A DNA stretch of 64,000 nucleotides from VFKE01 sp043758025. Lineage in GTDB: Bacteria > Verrucomicrobiota > Verrucomicrobiia > Verrucomicrobiales > Verrucomicrobiaceae. Within the stretch, counting starts at the first letter, position 1. Every line of letters starts with the position of its first letter. The translations under genes were made by a program, and so were the position numbers. A model generated the notes under the pieces. It was not told the origin of the DNA. It saw only the letters and a program-made list of their open reading frames with translations, and did no database searches. Positions 55,581-64,000 of the stretch are shown piece after piece. The DNA is taken from NCBI GenBank assembly GCA_043758025.1, contig JAYVOH010000025.1, positions 7,035-71,034 on the forward strand, in the 5' to 3' direction.

Positions 55581-55940
55581 TCAGAACAGCCGGATATCAG
55601 TTGCGCCTTCTTGATGCGGCGCGTCAGGTTCGGATTTACGTTTCGCTTTTTTCGGGGAATCTCCGGCTGCGCCGCCACCTTCGGGAATTTCCATCGGTTG
55701 GAAATCACTGAGAGTTGCAGCATTTTTGCCTTCGAGATCGGCGGTGATGAGTTCCACCCGCTGACGCGCGGTGGCGATGCGGTCGCGGCAGGTGCGCAGC
55801 AGTTTCACGCCGCGCTCATAGGCGGATACCATGTCTGCCAGTGGCAGCCTCTCCGTTTCCAATGAGGACACGATGGATTCCAGCGAGTCCATCGCGTCTT
55901 CAAAACTGAGGTCTTCCGGTTTGCGTTTGTCGTCGGGCAT
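55581..55940 (-). CDS. xseB: Exodeoxyribonuclease VII small subunit
   Basis: A 119-residue protein. The N-terminal SFEDAMDSLESIVSSLETERLPLADMVSAYERGV and LLRTCRDRI match XseB coiled-coil helices (broken by reading). The C-terminal 45 residues are a Lys/Pro-rich tail not found in most XseB proteins. It is followed by dxs. No xseA is in this window. Confidence 0.88.
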   Translation of the reverse strand: MPDDKRKPEDLSFEDAMDSLESIVSSLETERLPLADMVSAYERGVKLLRTCRDRIATARQRVELITADLEGKNAATLSDFQPMEIPEGGGAAGDSPKKAKRKSEPDAPHQEGATDIRLF

Positions 55941-56023
55941 GATGTGCGAAGCCCTTCATCATGGCGTGTCCCCAACCCACCGCAAGTAGGAATCAGGCTG
56001 GTCATGCCTGAATACGGGCATAG

Positions 56024-57859
56024 TTACTTCGGAGCGCTGGCATCCGCTTGTTTGCCAGGCTCCGGCTCCAGGCCGCCGCCCGGCTCCCAGCGCTTGCGGT
56101 CCGACATGAACAACATCTCGGCCACGAATCCTTTTTCGATAGACTGTCCTGCGAGCGGCAGGAAGTAGCGGCAGGGCAGATCAGTCTGCGTCATGATGTC
56201 CACGCCGAATCCCAGCAGGATGCCGCGCATCGCGGGTGCCGCCCAGTCGTGGTATTCACCCGTAAAAATATCCGCGAGATGCTCGGCATTCAGCGACAGA
56301 GGCGACATTAATATTCCCGCCATCCCGCCCCCGCGTTCCTCGGAGGCTTTTTTCATTTCCGGGAAATCTTTTTTCTCCACCGGCAGCCATGCGCCGGGAC
56401 GATCCGCATACCAGGCCACAGCCCAGGGCATGTCGGTCATCACCAGTTCATTTTCCTGCGTGAAGCTGGCGATCTTGTTGATCTGCCGGGGCAAGTATGG
56501 AGGCCATTGGGCGAACTGGTCTTTGTGCTTCAAACCATGCGTGACCTCCGTGGCCATCGACAGTAACATGGGCATGGCCGTGATCGCAAAAGCTGCGGCC
56601 GCTAGTCCATGCCGCGACCACCAGCCGCCGCGGAAACCTTGCAACCCGAGCCGCCCCCACAGAACAGCGAGGAAAGCGAACCCATAAGGCACCATCACCA
56701 GAATGAAAAGCGAGTGAATTTGGTTCGCATCATTCTCCTTGGCCGGCAGACCCAGCAAGGCCATCCCCAGCACTGAGAAAAGCCACAGCACCATCACGCA
56801 CCAGCCGAAGTAACGCACGACGCGGCGCTTGAAGGGATGCAGGATCGCAAAAAAGAAAAGTGCTGCCGGCAGCACCGCGCCCAGATGCGTGTAGAGATCA
56901 CGCAACTGCGCCACCAAATTGAATGCCAATTTCTTGGCGAGAACATCCGCTGCGGCCATCGGGCTTTTTCCGCTGAAATCGCGCAGCAGCAATGTATCCG
57001 ACGACAGCGCGATCACGCTCTGCATGGTCGCTTTCACCGCGCCGAAGACATCGCCGCAGACCACCTGATTGCGCGCGCCCCATGCGACTAATACCAGTAA
57101 CGGGATGACTCCCGTCAGTGCCGCAGCCAAGGCCCGCGGACGCAGCAACCATGCAGTCACAAGCGTGAATCCGATTACGAGAAACACGCCCATCCAATGA
57201 CAGAGCACCATCAACGCGCCCATGCAGCCGATGACCAGCGCTTGTCGCACCGCGCTCTCGTTGTGCGTCACCCGTTCCAGTCCGATGAGCAGCGATCGCA
57301 AGGCAATCAGGAAAAAGAAAAGCATCATCATCTGCGGCAGTCCACTGCGCGCCACGTCCCATAAAAACTGGCAGGCCAGCACCGCCAATACCGACCACCC
57401 CGCGATGGTGTCGTCAAACAATCGCCGGGCGATGAGCCAGCCTATCGCGACTGAGCCTAGAAAAAATATCATGCCCACAGCCGCCACCACCCGATCCAGA
57501 AAATAGATGCTGGAGTTGGCGTCCATGCTCCAGAATGACTCAAACATCTTGAACAACGGTGCCAGCATCAACGATTGCAGCGGAGGATTCATCGTGTCAC
57601 TCAAGGCCCCCGGCTGCGCCACCTTGCCGGCGTCAATTTGTTGCCGCCATTCATACGGGCGCACCACCTTCGTATGCAAGCCATGACCGCGCGCCAGCTC
57701 CCGCGCCACCTGCGCCTGATCCATACCGGCCGCTGAGGAGAGTCCACGAAAGGTGACAAACAATTGCACAAAAAACAGCACGCCCACGGTGACCGTCATA
57801 AAGGCAAGCGTCAGCCCCGAAATCCTGGTTTGATTTGATTTGTCTGATAGTCCGCTCAT
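56024..57859 (-). CDS. Membrane glycosyltransferase, GT39/ArnT-like
   Basis: A 611-residue polytopic protein with about ten or more hydrophobic helices (for example AFMTVTVGVLFFVQLFV, GMIFFLGSVAIGWLIA, AALTGVIPLLVLVAWG). The first loop carries GMDQAQVARELARGHGL and a MNPPLQSLMLAPLF segment typical of dolichyl-type mannosyltransferases. It probably moves a lipid-linked sugar onto protein or lipid. No operon partner is evident. Confidence 0.72.
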   Translation of the reverse strand: MSGLSDKSNQTRISGLTLAFMTVTVGVLFFVQLFVTFRGLSSAAGMDQAQVARELARGHGLHTKVVRPYEWRQQIDAGKVAQPGALSDTMNPPLQSLMLAPLFKMFESFWSMDANSSIYFLDRVVAAVGMIFFLGSVAIGWLIARRLFDDTIAGWSVLAVLACQFLWDVARSGLPQMMMLFFFLIALRSLLIGLERVTHNESAVRQALVIGCMGALMVLCHWMGVFLVIGFTLVTAWLLRPRALAAALTGVIPLLVLVAWGARNQVVCGDVFGAVKATMQSVIALSSDTLLLRDFSGKSPMAAADVLAKKLAFNLVAQLRDLYTHLGAVLPAALFFFAILHPFKRRVVRYFGWCVMVLWLFSVLGMALLGLPAKENDANQIHSLFILVMVPYGFAFLAVLWGRLGLQGFRGGWWSRHGLAAAAFAITAMPMLLSMATEVTHGLKHKDQFAQWPPYLPRQINKIASFTQENELVMTDMPWAVAWYADRPGAWLPVEKKDFPEMKKASEERGGGMAGILMSPLSLNAEHLADIFTGEYHDWAAPAMRGILLGFGVDIMTQTDLPCRYFLPLAGQSIEKGFVAEMLFMSDRKRWEPGGGLEPEPGKQADASAPK

Positions 57860-57907
57860 GCTGATGAACGCAGATTAGCGGAGTGCGCAGATGAACGCCA
57901 GCGCGAT

Positions 57908-59335
57908 TTATGGTTCTGTTTCTGTCTTTCTCCTTCGCCGCACGCGGTTCATCTCACTGAGTTTTCTTTGCAAAGTGCGGCGGCTAATGCCGAGCATTTC
58001 TGCGGCCTCGGTGCGGTTGTCGCCGGTTTTCTGCAAGGCGGAATCAATCATCAGGCGTTCCATATTTTCGAGATTCAAATCGGCGCCTGTAGTCGCAAAA
58101 CCTGCGGATGCGCCCCCGGAATTTTTTCCGTCTGATTTCATCGAAGGCAAAATGGAGGTGCCGCCGCCGAGATAGGACGGCAGATTTTTCAAGCCGACAC
58201 GGGAGGAGTTGCACATAACCACGCCGTGCTCCAGTGCGGTGCGCAGCTCACGGACATTGCCCGGCCAGTCATAGGCGAGCATGGCTTGCAAGGCTTCGTC
58301 GCTCAGTGGCTTGAATGGCTTGTTGTTCTGCTCCGCGAGTTCGCGCAAGAAAGCATCGGCTAGGATCGGGATATCGCTTTTGCGGTCACGGAGCGGCGGG
58401 AGATGAACTTGCACCACGCGCAATCGCCAAAAGAGGTCTTCGCGGAATTTTCCTTCCTGCACCAGTTTTGCGAGGTCTTTATTCGTGGCGGCGACAACTC
58501 GCACATCCACTTTTACGGGCTTGTTGCCGCCGACGCGTTCGATGGTTTGCTCACCAAGTGCGCGGAGAAGTTTCACCTGCACGTTGGCGTCGATCTCGCC
58601 GATCTCATCAAGGAACAAAGTGCCGCCGTCAGCGAGTTCGAAGCGTCCAATGCGCTTGTCCATCGCACCGGTGAATGAGCCTTTCTCGTGGCCGAAGAGT
58701 TCGCTCTCCAGCACGTTGGGCGCGAGCGCAGCGCAATGCACGGTGACGAGTTTCGCCTTGGGTCGTCCGCTCAGATTGTGAATGGCGCGCGCAACGAGTT
58801 CCTTGCCGGTGCCGCTTTCGCCTTCGATCAGCACGGTCGCGCGAGTGGGCGCGACTTGTTCGATGACCTCGAGCACGGGCTTCATGGCCTCGCTTTGTCC
58901 GAGAATGCCGTCGATGGCATACTTGCGCTCGACTTGTTTTTTCAGCTCGACGTTTTCTTTCTCCAACGTGCGGCTCTTGAGCGCGCGTTTGATCAGGATT
59001 TCTACCTCGTCGATATTGAGCGGCTTGGTGACAAAATCAAAGGCACCGCGCTTCATGGCTTCCACCGCTGTGTCCACGGAGCCGTAGGCGGTCATCATGA
59101 TGCAGATGGGCGGCTGCGGCTGCTTGAGCGCTTGATCCAGCAAGTCCATGCCGTTCTCACCGGCCAGGCGCAGGTCGGTCAGCATCACATCGACTTGATC
59201 ATGTCGGAGAAATTCCAACGCCTCCGCTGTGTTGCCCGCGACATAAACATCAAAGTCATCTTCCAGCGAGAGCCGCAGCCCGTCGCGGGTGTGTTTCTCG
59301 TCGTCAACGATGAGGATGGTGGCGGAGTCGGTCAT
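57908..59335 (-). CDS. Sigma-54-dependent NtrC-family response regulator
   Basis: A 475-residue enhancer-binding protein from ATG 59335. Receiver domain with Asp54 in MLTDLRL and Lys in FVTKP; AAA+ domain with Walker A GESGTGKE (172-179), sigma-54 contact loop GSFTGA (219-224, versus consensus GAFTGA), and Walker B TLFLDEIG (239-246); C-terminal Fis-type HTH (NRTEAAEMLGISRRTLQRKL). It is the expected partner of the PAS kinase at 60-61 kb, from which it is separated by a TA module. Confidence 0.93.
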   Translation of the reverse strand: MTDSATILIVDDEKHTRDGLRLSLEDDFDVYVAGNTAEALEFLRHDQVDVMLTDLRLAGENGMDLLDQALKQPQPPICIMMTAYGSVDTAVEAMKRGAFDFVTKPLNIDEVEILIKRALKSRTLEKENVELKKQVERKYAIDGILGQSEAMKPVLEVIEQVAPTRATVLIEGESGTGKELVARAIHNLSGRPKAKLVTVHCAALAPNVLESELFGHEKGSFTGAMDKRIGRFELADGGTLFLDEIGEIDANVQVKLLRALGEQTIERVGGNKPVKVDVRVVAATNKDLAKLVQEGKFREDLFWRLRVVQVHLPPLRDRKSDIPILADAFLRELAEQNNKPFKPLSDEALQAMLAYDWPGNVRELRTALEHGVVMCNSSRVGLKNLPSYLGGGTSILPSMKSDGKNSGGASAGFATTGADLNLENMERLMIDSALQKTGDNRTEAAEMLGISRRTLQRKLSEMNRVRRRRKTETEP

Positions 59336-59345
59336 GGTGAGAGAT

Positions 59346-59678
59346 TCAAGACAACACAAAAAAACTGCTGGCCGGGTCTTGCTCAAAGGTATGAATCACG
59401 ACCGAATTTCTCCGGAGAACGTCCGCCATCTGCGCGTGAGAGCAGTTACCTGTTCGCAGCCAGATTAGTTTAGGTGGTGGTCCCTTTAAAACTATTCGCG
59501 CATGAAAATCAGAATCTTTGGATACAATGGTGAAATCATTAGCAGCGGCGTGATTCCAGATTTCGGTGTCTGAAACATTACCCAAGCCGCACTCATGCAC
59601 ATGCACTGAACCGGGGAAAATATCTGCCAGAAGCTGAGACAACTGCGGCGACAGATTTTCGTCGAATAGCAGCTTCAT
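59346..59678 (-). CDS. DUF5615 PIN-like toxin, second module
   Basis: A 110-residue protein starting MKLLFDENLSPQLSQLLADIF, with DENLSP and IVSKDSDFHARI acidic motifs of the DUF5615 PIN-like fold. ATGA overlap with the DUF433 gene. It lies 10 bases ahead of the NtrC-type gene start on the same strand, so its transcript may read into the regulator. Confidence 0.82.
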   Translation of the reverse strand: MKLLFDENLSPQLSQLLADIFPGSVHVHECGLGNVSDTEIWNHAAANDFTIVSKDSDFHARIVLKGPPPKLIWLRTGNCSHAQMADVLRRNSVVIHTFEQDPASSFFVLS

Positions 59679-59902
59679 GATGCCGGAACAAGGATCATGC
59701 GTCGTTCCGAAGCCGCTGCATAAGCCAGGCACGCACGAATGTCCTCTTCAGTCAGATAAGGGAAATCTGCGAGTATCTCCGCGTGACTCATGCCGGAAGC
59801 CAGCAAGTCAAGCACTTCAAACACAGTGATCCGCAATCCACGAACGCATGGCTTCCCGCCACGTTTATCCGGTTCGATGGTGATAATGCTTTGATAGTTC
59901 AT
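59675..59902 (-). CDS. DUF433 antitoxin, second module
   Basis: A 75-residue protein with ITIEPDKRGGKPCVRGLRITVFEVLDLL and FPYLTEEDIRACLAYAA, the DUF433 signature. It pairs with the DUF5615 gene below and differs substantially from the copy at 20.7 kb, so the two modules are not a recent duplication. Confidence 0.83.
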   Translation of the reverse strand: MNYQSIITIEPDKRGGKPCVRGLRITVFEVLDLLASGMSHAEILADFPYLTEEDIRACLAYAAASERRMILVPAS

Positions 59903-59980
59903 CGGCTGTTAAACTTACAGGGTGAAGACAACGAACTCAATGCACCATTGTCAGATTTTTTGGGCGCTAGCTTCTGCTTC

Positions 59981-61126
59981 TTATTCAGAAGGCGCGGCAA
60001 GGTAGCGCATCTTTTTTTCCACCAGCGGGAAATAGATGGTCACCTTCGTGCCCTCGCCCTCGCGGCTTTCGAGTTCAATCTCGCCGCCGTGTTCGCGCAC
60101 GATGCGGCGGACGATGAGCAGTCCGAGGCCGGTGCCGCTTTTGCGGGTCGTGAAAAAGGGCTGGAAGAGATTGCTCATGTGCCCGGTGGAGATGCCTTTG
60201 CCGGTGTCGGAGAACGTGAGGCGCACTTCGTGATCAGTGCAGTCGCTGGCGATGGTGAGCAAGCCGCCCTCTAACATGGCCTGGCAGGCATTGCGAATGA
60301 GATTGTAGAAAGCCTGTTTCATCTGGCTCGCATCCAGCGGCATCGCGGGGAGTGACGCGCTGAGATCGAGCTTCACGGTCACACCGGTTTGCTTCAATTC
60401 GGGCTCAAGAAACTTCGCCGACTCCTCGATCAGTTCATTCAAACGCACCCGCTGAAGCTGTGGCTGTGTGGGGCGGACGGCGGTGAGGAATTGCGCGATG
60501 ATGAAGTCCAGCCGCTTGATCTCGCCCTGCGCGACGCCGAGCATTTCCTGGAGCTTGGGAGCTTCTCTGGAACTGAGTTTTTTTAAGCGGCGCTCAATGA
60601 GCTGAAGATGAATCGTGAGAGAGTTCAGCGGATTGCCGAGTTCATGGGCCACCCCGGCAGCGAGCAGGGTGAGCGCACTGATGCGGTCGCTCTCGATCTT
60701 CTCTTCCGTCATTCTCCGCGTCTGGGTGATGTCGCGGATGAGCATGACAAAACCCATTTCCTCGTGCTCATCAATCGCGGTCACATAGAAATTCAGATAG
60801 CGATTCTCCGGATAGAAAACTTCGAGGTCTCGGCTGACCGCGCCGCCGGTCTTCGCCAGACTCTCCCAGTCGAAGCCGCGCAGCCCTTCCGCGAGCTTCC
60901 GCCCCACAATGAGATCGCTCTCGAAACCAAAGAACCCGCACGCCGCGCGGTTCACATAAGTCACCACGCCCTTGTCATCGAGCAGGATCACTCCCTCTTG
61001 AAGGGCCTCGAAGACTTTTTCAAAGAATCCCTTTTCCTGCACCAGCCGCAGCAGGTAACGCTGGACATCCGCCGGCTCCAGACGGTCCATTCGCTTGACG
61101 ATCTTGTCGAAGAAGCCAGATTTCAT
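59981..61126 (-). CDS. PAS-domain sensor histidine kinase, NtrB-like
   Basis: A 381-residue soluble kinase from ATG 61126. A PAS domain (about 35-135) with LLDDKGVVTYVNRAACGFFGF; H box GVAHELGNPLNSL with His161; N box NLIRNACQAM; G1 DTGKGI; G2 GTGLGLLIVRRI. No membrane segment is seen. It is the likely phosphodonor of the NtrC-type regulator downstream on the same strand. Confidence 0.9.
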   Translation of the reverse strand: MKSGFFDKIVKRMDRLEPADVQRYLLRLVQEKGFFEKVFEALQEGVILLDDKGVVTYVNRAACGFFGFESDLIVGRKLAEGLRGFDWESLAKTGGAVSRDLEVFYPENRYLNFYVTAIDEHEEMGFVMLIRDITQTRRMTEEKIESDRISALTLLAAGVAHELGNPLNSLTIHLQLIERRLKKLSSREAPKLQEMLGVAQGEIKRLDFIIAQFLTAVRPTQPQLQRVRLNELIEESAKFLEPELKQTGVTVKLDLSASLPAMPLDASQMKQAFYNLIRNACQAMLEGGLLTIASDCTDHEVRLTFSDTGKGISTGHMSNLFQPFFTTRKSGTGLGLLIVRRIVREHGGEIELESREGEGTKVTIYFPLVEKKMRYLAAPSE

Positions 61127-61138
61127 ATTCCTGCTGAC

Positions 61139-61453
61139 ATGGATATTCTCATCGTTCTCTGCACATTTCCGAACCCCGACATCGCTCGTCAGATTGGCAC
61201 CGTGCTGGTGGAAGCGCAACTCGCGGCCTGTGTGAATTTGTGTCCCGGCATTCGCTCCATCTATCGCTGGCAGGGCAAGGTCGAGTCAGAGGAGGAAGTG
61301 CTCGCCATCATCAAAACGACACGCGCGTGTTATGATGCCTTGGAAGCCAAGCTCAAGGAACTGCATCCCTATGAAGTGCCGGAGATCATAGCGTTGCCTG
61401 CGGAAAAAGTGCAGGCCGAATATGCGCGTTGGATTCAGGGTTCCGTTTCCTGA
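61139..61453 (+). CDS. cutA: CutA divalent-cation tolerance protein
   Basis: A 104-residue CutA1 trimer protein from ATG 61139. LIVLCTFPNPDIARQIG, LAACVNLCPGIRSIYRWQGKVE and HPYEVPEIIALPA are diagnostic. Its start codon lies only 12 bases from the divergent kinase start, and its tail overlaps the next minus-strand gene by 19 bases, so the locus is very compact. Confidence 0.93.
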   Translation: MDILIVLCTFPNPDIARQIGTVLVEAQLAACVNLCPGIRSIYRWQGKVESEEEVLAIIKTTRACYDALEAKLKELHPYEVPEIIALPAEKVQAEYARWIQGSVS

Positions 61454-62514
61454 ACGGCTGTGGTTGACGCCTCCATCTTGCCGAGCGGCTCCACGAGGTT
61501 CCCTTGAAGCGGACGCACTCGCTCATAAATACCGGCGCCGATTTCCGTGCTCGTCGCATAGCCGCGGCGGAACATCTCCAGCTTGGCATCAATGTTGTCC
61601 ACGTGATGCAGCACAATGGCCTCCGGCGTCTTCGGCAGAACGGGTGAACCAAAGGCCATCTCCCCGTGATGCGAGCCGATGAGGTGCAAGAGATGCACCC
61701 GCACCAGCTCGTTGGCGGGATCCAGCGCGACCCATTGCGCCGCCTCTTGCGAATCCATAAGCTGCCGCCAGAGTTTGTTCACCAGCTCCAAACCGAGCGC
61801 GATGTGGCCGACCATCTCGCCATGGAGATTAAAGGGCATGGAGAAACTTTGCTCCGCGTAGTTGTTCTCCCAAAGCTTTCCGCAATCGTGAAACAGCACA
61901 CCCGCGACGATCAGATCGCGATTCAGCGTCGGATAGGCTTCGCAGATTTTCACCGCGCAACGCATCATTTGGGCAACGTGCTCCACCAGTCCGCCGCGCC
62001 GCGCATGATGATAGTCCCGGGCGGCAGCCGCGCGCTTGAACCGGTCACCATGCTGATTCAGAAAAAGCTGGCACAAGCCGCGAAGTCTTGGATCGGTGGT
62101 CTGCGACACGAAATCCGAAATCGTCTCATAGTCCGCGCGCTGCCGTTCACGCGTTTCTTCATCGCCGCTGAGCATCGCCTGGACTTCATCATCTGTTAGC
62201 GGACGCAGCGCGGGATTCTTCGGTTCCAGTCCGAACTTGCCGGTGTCTATCCATTGCGCCGCGATTTCAATCCAATCGCCGCGCTTCAATGCGACCACGT
62301 CATTGAACAGCGGGTTGCCGTCGAACACCCGCCAAGTCAGCGACTCCGTGCCGTCGGTCAGTTTGAACTCCAGATAAGGCTTTCCCTGCTGCGTGTCCTT
62401 CTGCGTGACCGTGTCCACTTGCGCGTGGATGCGATACGGCTGCGGCTGCGCTTCTGCCACCTGCTTAAGCTGGCGGATGGTGAGCAGGTCGAGGTCGCGC
62501 GGGTCGTCGGGCAT
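61435..62514 (-). CDS. OB-fold/HD-domain exoribonuclease, YhaM-like
   Basis: A 359-residue protein from ATG 62514 (two further ATGs lie upstream at 62532 and 62571). N-terminal OB-fold with VTQKDTQQGKPYLEFKLTDGT; HD domain with HHARRGGLVEHVAQM, VLFHDCGKLWE, and GSHHGEMAFGSPVLPKTPEA. This is the YhaM 3'-5' RNase architecture. The right-hand IS is inserted about 80 bases upstream of the start and may have displaced its promoter. Confidence 0.87.
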   Translation of the reverse strand: MPDDPRDLDLLTIRQLKQVAEAQPQPYRIHAQVDTVTQKDTQQGKPYLEFKLTDGTESLTWRVFDGNPLFNDVVALKRGDWIEIAAQWIDTGKFGLEPKNPALRPLTDDEVQAMLSGDEETRERQRADYETISDFVSQTTDPRLRGLCQLFLNQHGDRFKRAAAARDYHHARRGGLVEHVAQMMRCAVKICEAYPTLNRDLIVAGVLFHDCGKLWENNYAEQSFSMPFNLHGEMVGHIALGLELVNKLWRQLMDSQEAAQWVALDPANELVRVHLLHLIGSHHGEMAFGSPVLPKTPEAIVLHHVDNIDAKLEMFRRGYATSTEIGAGIYERVRPLQGNLVEPLGKMEASTTAVQETEP

Positions 62515-62594
62515 GGCGGCAGTGAAAACCATGCCCGGATGATTTGCACACAAAAAGAATCGCCGGTTCACTGCCGTTCCAAAGTAGAGCCGCT

Positions 62595-62668
62595 TGTTGC
62601 CTCATAAGTAAATCACACCGGAGAGGGAGAGGGGGAAGGGATCGTTGCCTCAGAATGGATGACACCGA
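62595..62668. repeat. Left-end transposase-binding repeats
   Basis: Outer copy 62595-62621 and inner copy 62644-62668, both matching GTTGCCTCA followed by GATGACACCG or a close variant, about 49 bases apart. Confidence 0.8.
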
Positions 62669-62671
62669 GGG

Positions 62672-63899
62672 TTAGGTGGTAATACTTGCTGCTGCGGGCT
62701 CGCAATGCAAGGAGCCCGTAGGGCGACTGGAATGCAGAGCCCGCAGCAGCAACGGGCGCAGGGCTGCTTCCAACCGGCGGTGGAGATCAAAAGGATTGAG
62801 CGCTTTTCTCCGCGCTCGCAGTTCGCGCTTGGTCTTGGCGTCGACGGCGTCGCTTTGCAGCAGCCGATCACACGGAGTCATAGGCCGGTCGTGCCGTCTT
62901 TTGACCTTCGCTCCATGGCGATCTTTGCTCAGCAGCTTGGCCGAGGCGCAGAAGTAGTTGTGGAGCGGTTCCCATATCTCGCGGTAGATGGTGTTGATCT
63001 GCCCGAGCATCTCCGGGTCTTCCAAGCGTTCGTAGCCCAGGAGCTGGCGCACGTGGGTCCAGTTCTTCTGCTCCACGTGCCCGTTGTCGTTCTTGTGATA
63101 GGGACGCGAGCGGGTGAAGCTGACCGCTTTGGGCCGCTTTTGGAAGTAGCGCACCAGATGCCAGTTCAAAAACTCACTGCCGTTGTCGCAGTCGAAGCCT
63201 TCGATGGCGAAGGGCAGCGCGGCCTCCACTTCGCGCGTGGCTTCCACCACTCCGTGCGCTCCTTTGTTCCATACCGCCCGCAGGCTGGTCCAGCCGCTGA
63301 AGATGTCGGTGTAGGTAACGCTCCAGATGAAGTCGCCTTCCAGACTGCCGCCGCAGTGCGCCACGGTGTCGGCCTCCAGCCAGCCGGGCTTGGTGATGTC
63401 CCAGTTGTCGGTGCGGATGGGTATGTGGTGCTTGAGCAGGCTGCCGGGTTTGGTGCCGCTGCGACCGCGATGTTTACACTTCGCTTTGCGGGGGGCCAGC
63501 AACCGGTCCACCTGCGCGGCGCTGATGGCACGGAGTTGCTGGCGCACCTTGGCTGACAGCCTGCCGTGCTCGGCTTCGTAGTGCGGCAACCACAACTCCA
63601 GCATGACCACCAAGCGCTTGCCGCAGGGTTGCTCGGACACCTTCCAGATGCGCCAGAGCACCTCCACAACTTCGGCACCATACTGCGGAGGCCGCCCTTT
63701 GCGCACATGGGGATCGCCGCCCCAGCCCGTGTGAGCATTAAGCAGCTTGATGGCGTGCTTGCGGTGGTAGCCGAACTGCTCGCACAGTTCGTCAATCATG
63801 CGCGCACGGCCTTGCCGCCCGCGCACGGCCTTGCCGCCCGCGCCCGGCATACCTCTGCCGCAGGCGCGGCAGCATCTCTTCTCTGACTTTTTGACTCAT
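62672..63899 (-). pseudogene. Frameshifted DDE transposase
   Basis: The intact part (from 63850, about 392 residues) has the rve/DDE core with Asp161 in LEADTVAH, Asp222 in FDCDNGSEF and Glu260 in NGHVEQKNW. The natural start is the ATG at 63899 (MSQKVREEMLPRLRQRYAG...), but a 19-base tandem duplication (63801-63838) shifts that frame. Removing one copy restores a continuous protein through to MIDELCEQFGYHRK. Translation from an internal start could still yield a shortened protein. Confidence 0.8.
63801..63838. repeat. 19-bp tandem duplication in the transposase 5' region
   Basis: Two identical copies of CGCGCACGGCCTTGCCGCC at 63801-63819 and 63820-63838, not a multiple of three, cause the transposase frameshift. 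Confidence 0.85.
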
Positions 63900-63916
63900 G
63901 GACATCAGCTTGGTTG

Positions 63917-63999
63917 CCGGTGTCATCCTTTATGAGTCAACGACCTTTTTGCTCCTCCCCTCCAAAACCTCCGCCGGTGTCATTACTTATGAGGCAACA
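63917..63999. repeat. Right-end transposase-binding repeats
   Basis: Inner copy 63917-63941 and outer copy 63974-63999 are reverse complements of the left-end motif (ending TGAGTCAAC or TGAGGCAACA). The transposase start lies inside the element at 63899, just beside the inner copy. Confidence 0.8.
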
Positions 64000-64000
64000 G

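Larger units (their letters stand above)
62595..63999. mobile_element. Insertion sequence with doubled terminal repeats
   Basis: An element of about 1.4 kb with ends starting TGTTGCCTCATAAG (left, 62595) and the complement at the right (63999). It encodes a DDE integrase-type transposase on the minus strand. Each end carries two copies of a related motif of about 25 bases. TG...CA termini with tandem end repeats recall IS21-like elements, but no IstB-type helper gene is present. Target duplication cannot be checked because the window ends one base later. Confidence 0.85.

Noticed and set aside
63801..63838. Short tandem repeat as CRISPR-like unit
   Set aside because: There are only two identical contiguous copies without spacers; it is a simple duplication inside the transposase.

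Overview
The window reads as one stretch of a GC-rich (roughly 58-60 percent by eye), Gram-negative-type bacterial chromosome, most likely a member of the Verrucomicrobiota. This assignment is an inference. It rests on a PEP-CTERM/HAF-repeat exported protein, a type IV pilus/secretin locus with very large pilin-like proteins, several lipoproteins and TonB/TolC-type outer-membrane components, and AT-rich intergenic promoters with clear TATAAT boxes. There are no rRNA or tRNA genes and no CRISPR array.

1-13.9 kb holds type IV pilus/type II secretion-like genes: a PilM/GspL-like partial gene and a PilT ATPase on the minus strand, a 730-residue pilin-like protein on the minus strand, and a secretin on the plus strand. 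Embedded between them (2.2-9.1 kb, plus strand) is the most interesting system of the window. It is a 53-residue secreted-peptide precursor with a double-glycine-type leader and a Lys/Ser/Cys-rich core, preceded by an extended -10 promoter and a dyad and followed by two hairpins. Then come a TolC-like lipoprotein, a C39-peptidase ABC exporter, an HlyD-type adaptor and an SRPK-like protein kinase whose glycine-rich loop lies after, not before, its catalytic core. Together these look like a complete tripartite export route for a leader-cleaved, possibly phosphorylated peptide.

13.9-21 kb: a dienelactone hydrolase, a HAF-repeat PEP-CTERM protein, two convergent DEAD-box helicases, then a decayed toxin-antitoxin patch and an intact DUF433/DUF5615 pair. 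21-31 kb: YmdB, an amidase, an epimerase-shikimate kinase fusion, a Sel1 lipoprotein, and a minus-strand envelope cluster (outer-membrane protein, TonB, VWA protein, sensor kinase, response regulator). 31-35.7 kb: small exported redox/sulfur/metal proteins, an inverted-repeat element, an oxidoreductase, a rhodanese, MTA phosphorylase and a Cys/His-rich lipoprotein.

35.8-56 kb is mainly housekeeping: polysaccharide deacetylases, a dynamin-like GTPase, CdsA, Dxr, a U32 peptidase-family protein, QueG, a transmembrane Ser/Thr kinase, a SMUG-type uracil-DNA glycosylase, a heptosyltransferase-like protein, adenylate kinase, Fmt, TerC, Dxs and XseB. Dxr and Dxs place the non-mevalonate isoprenoid pathway here. 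56-64 kb carries a membrane glycosyltransferase, an NtrB/NtrC-like two-component pair split by a second DUF433/DUF5615 module, CutA and an OB-HD nuclease. An insertion sequence with doubled terminal repeats and a frameshifted transposase closes the window.
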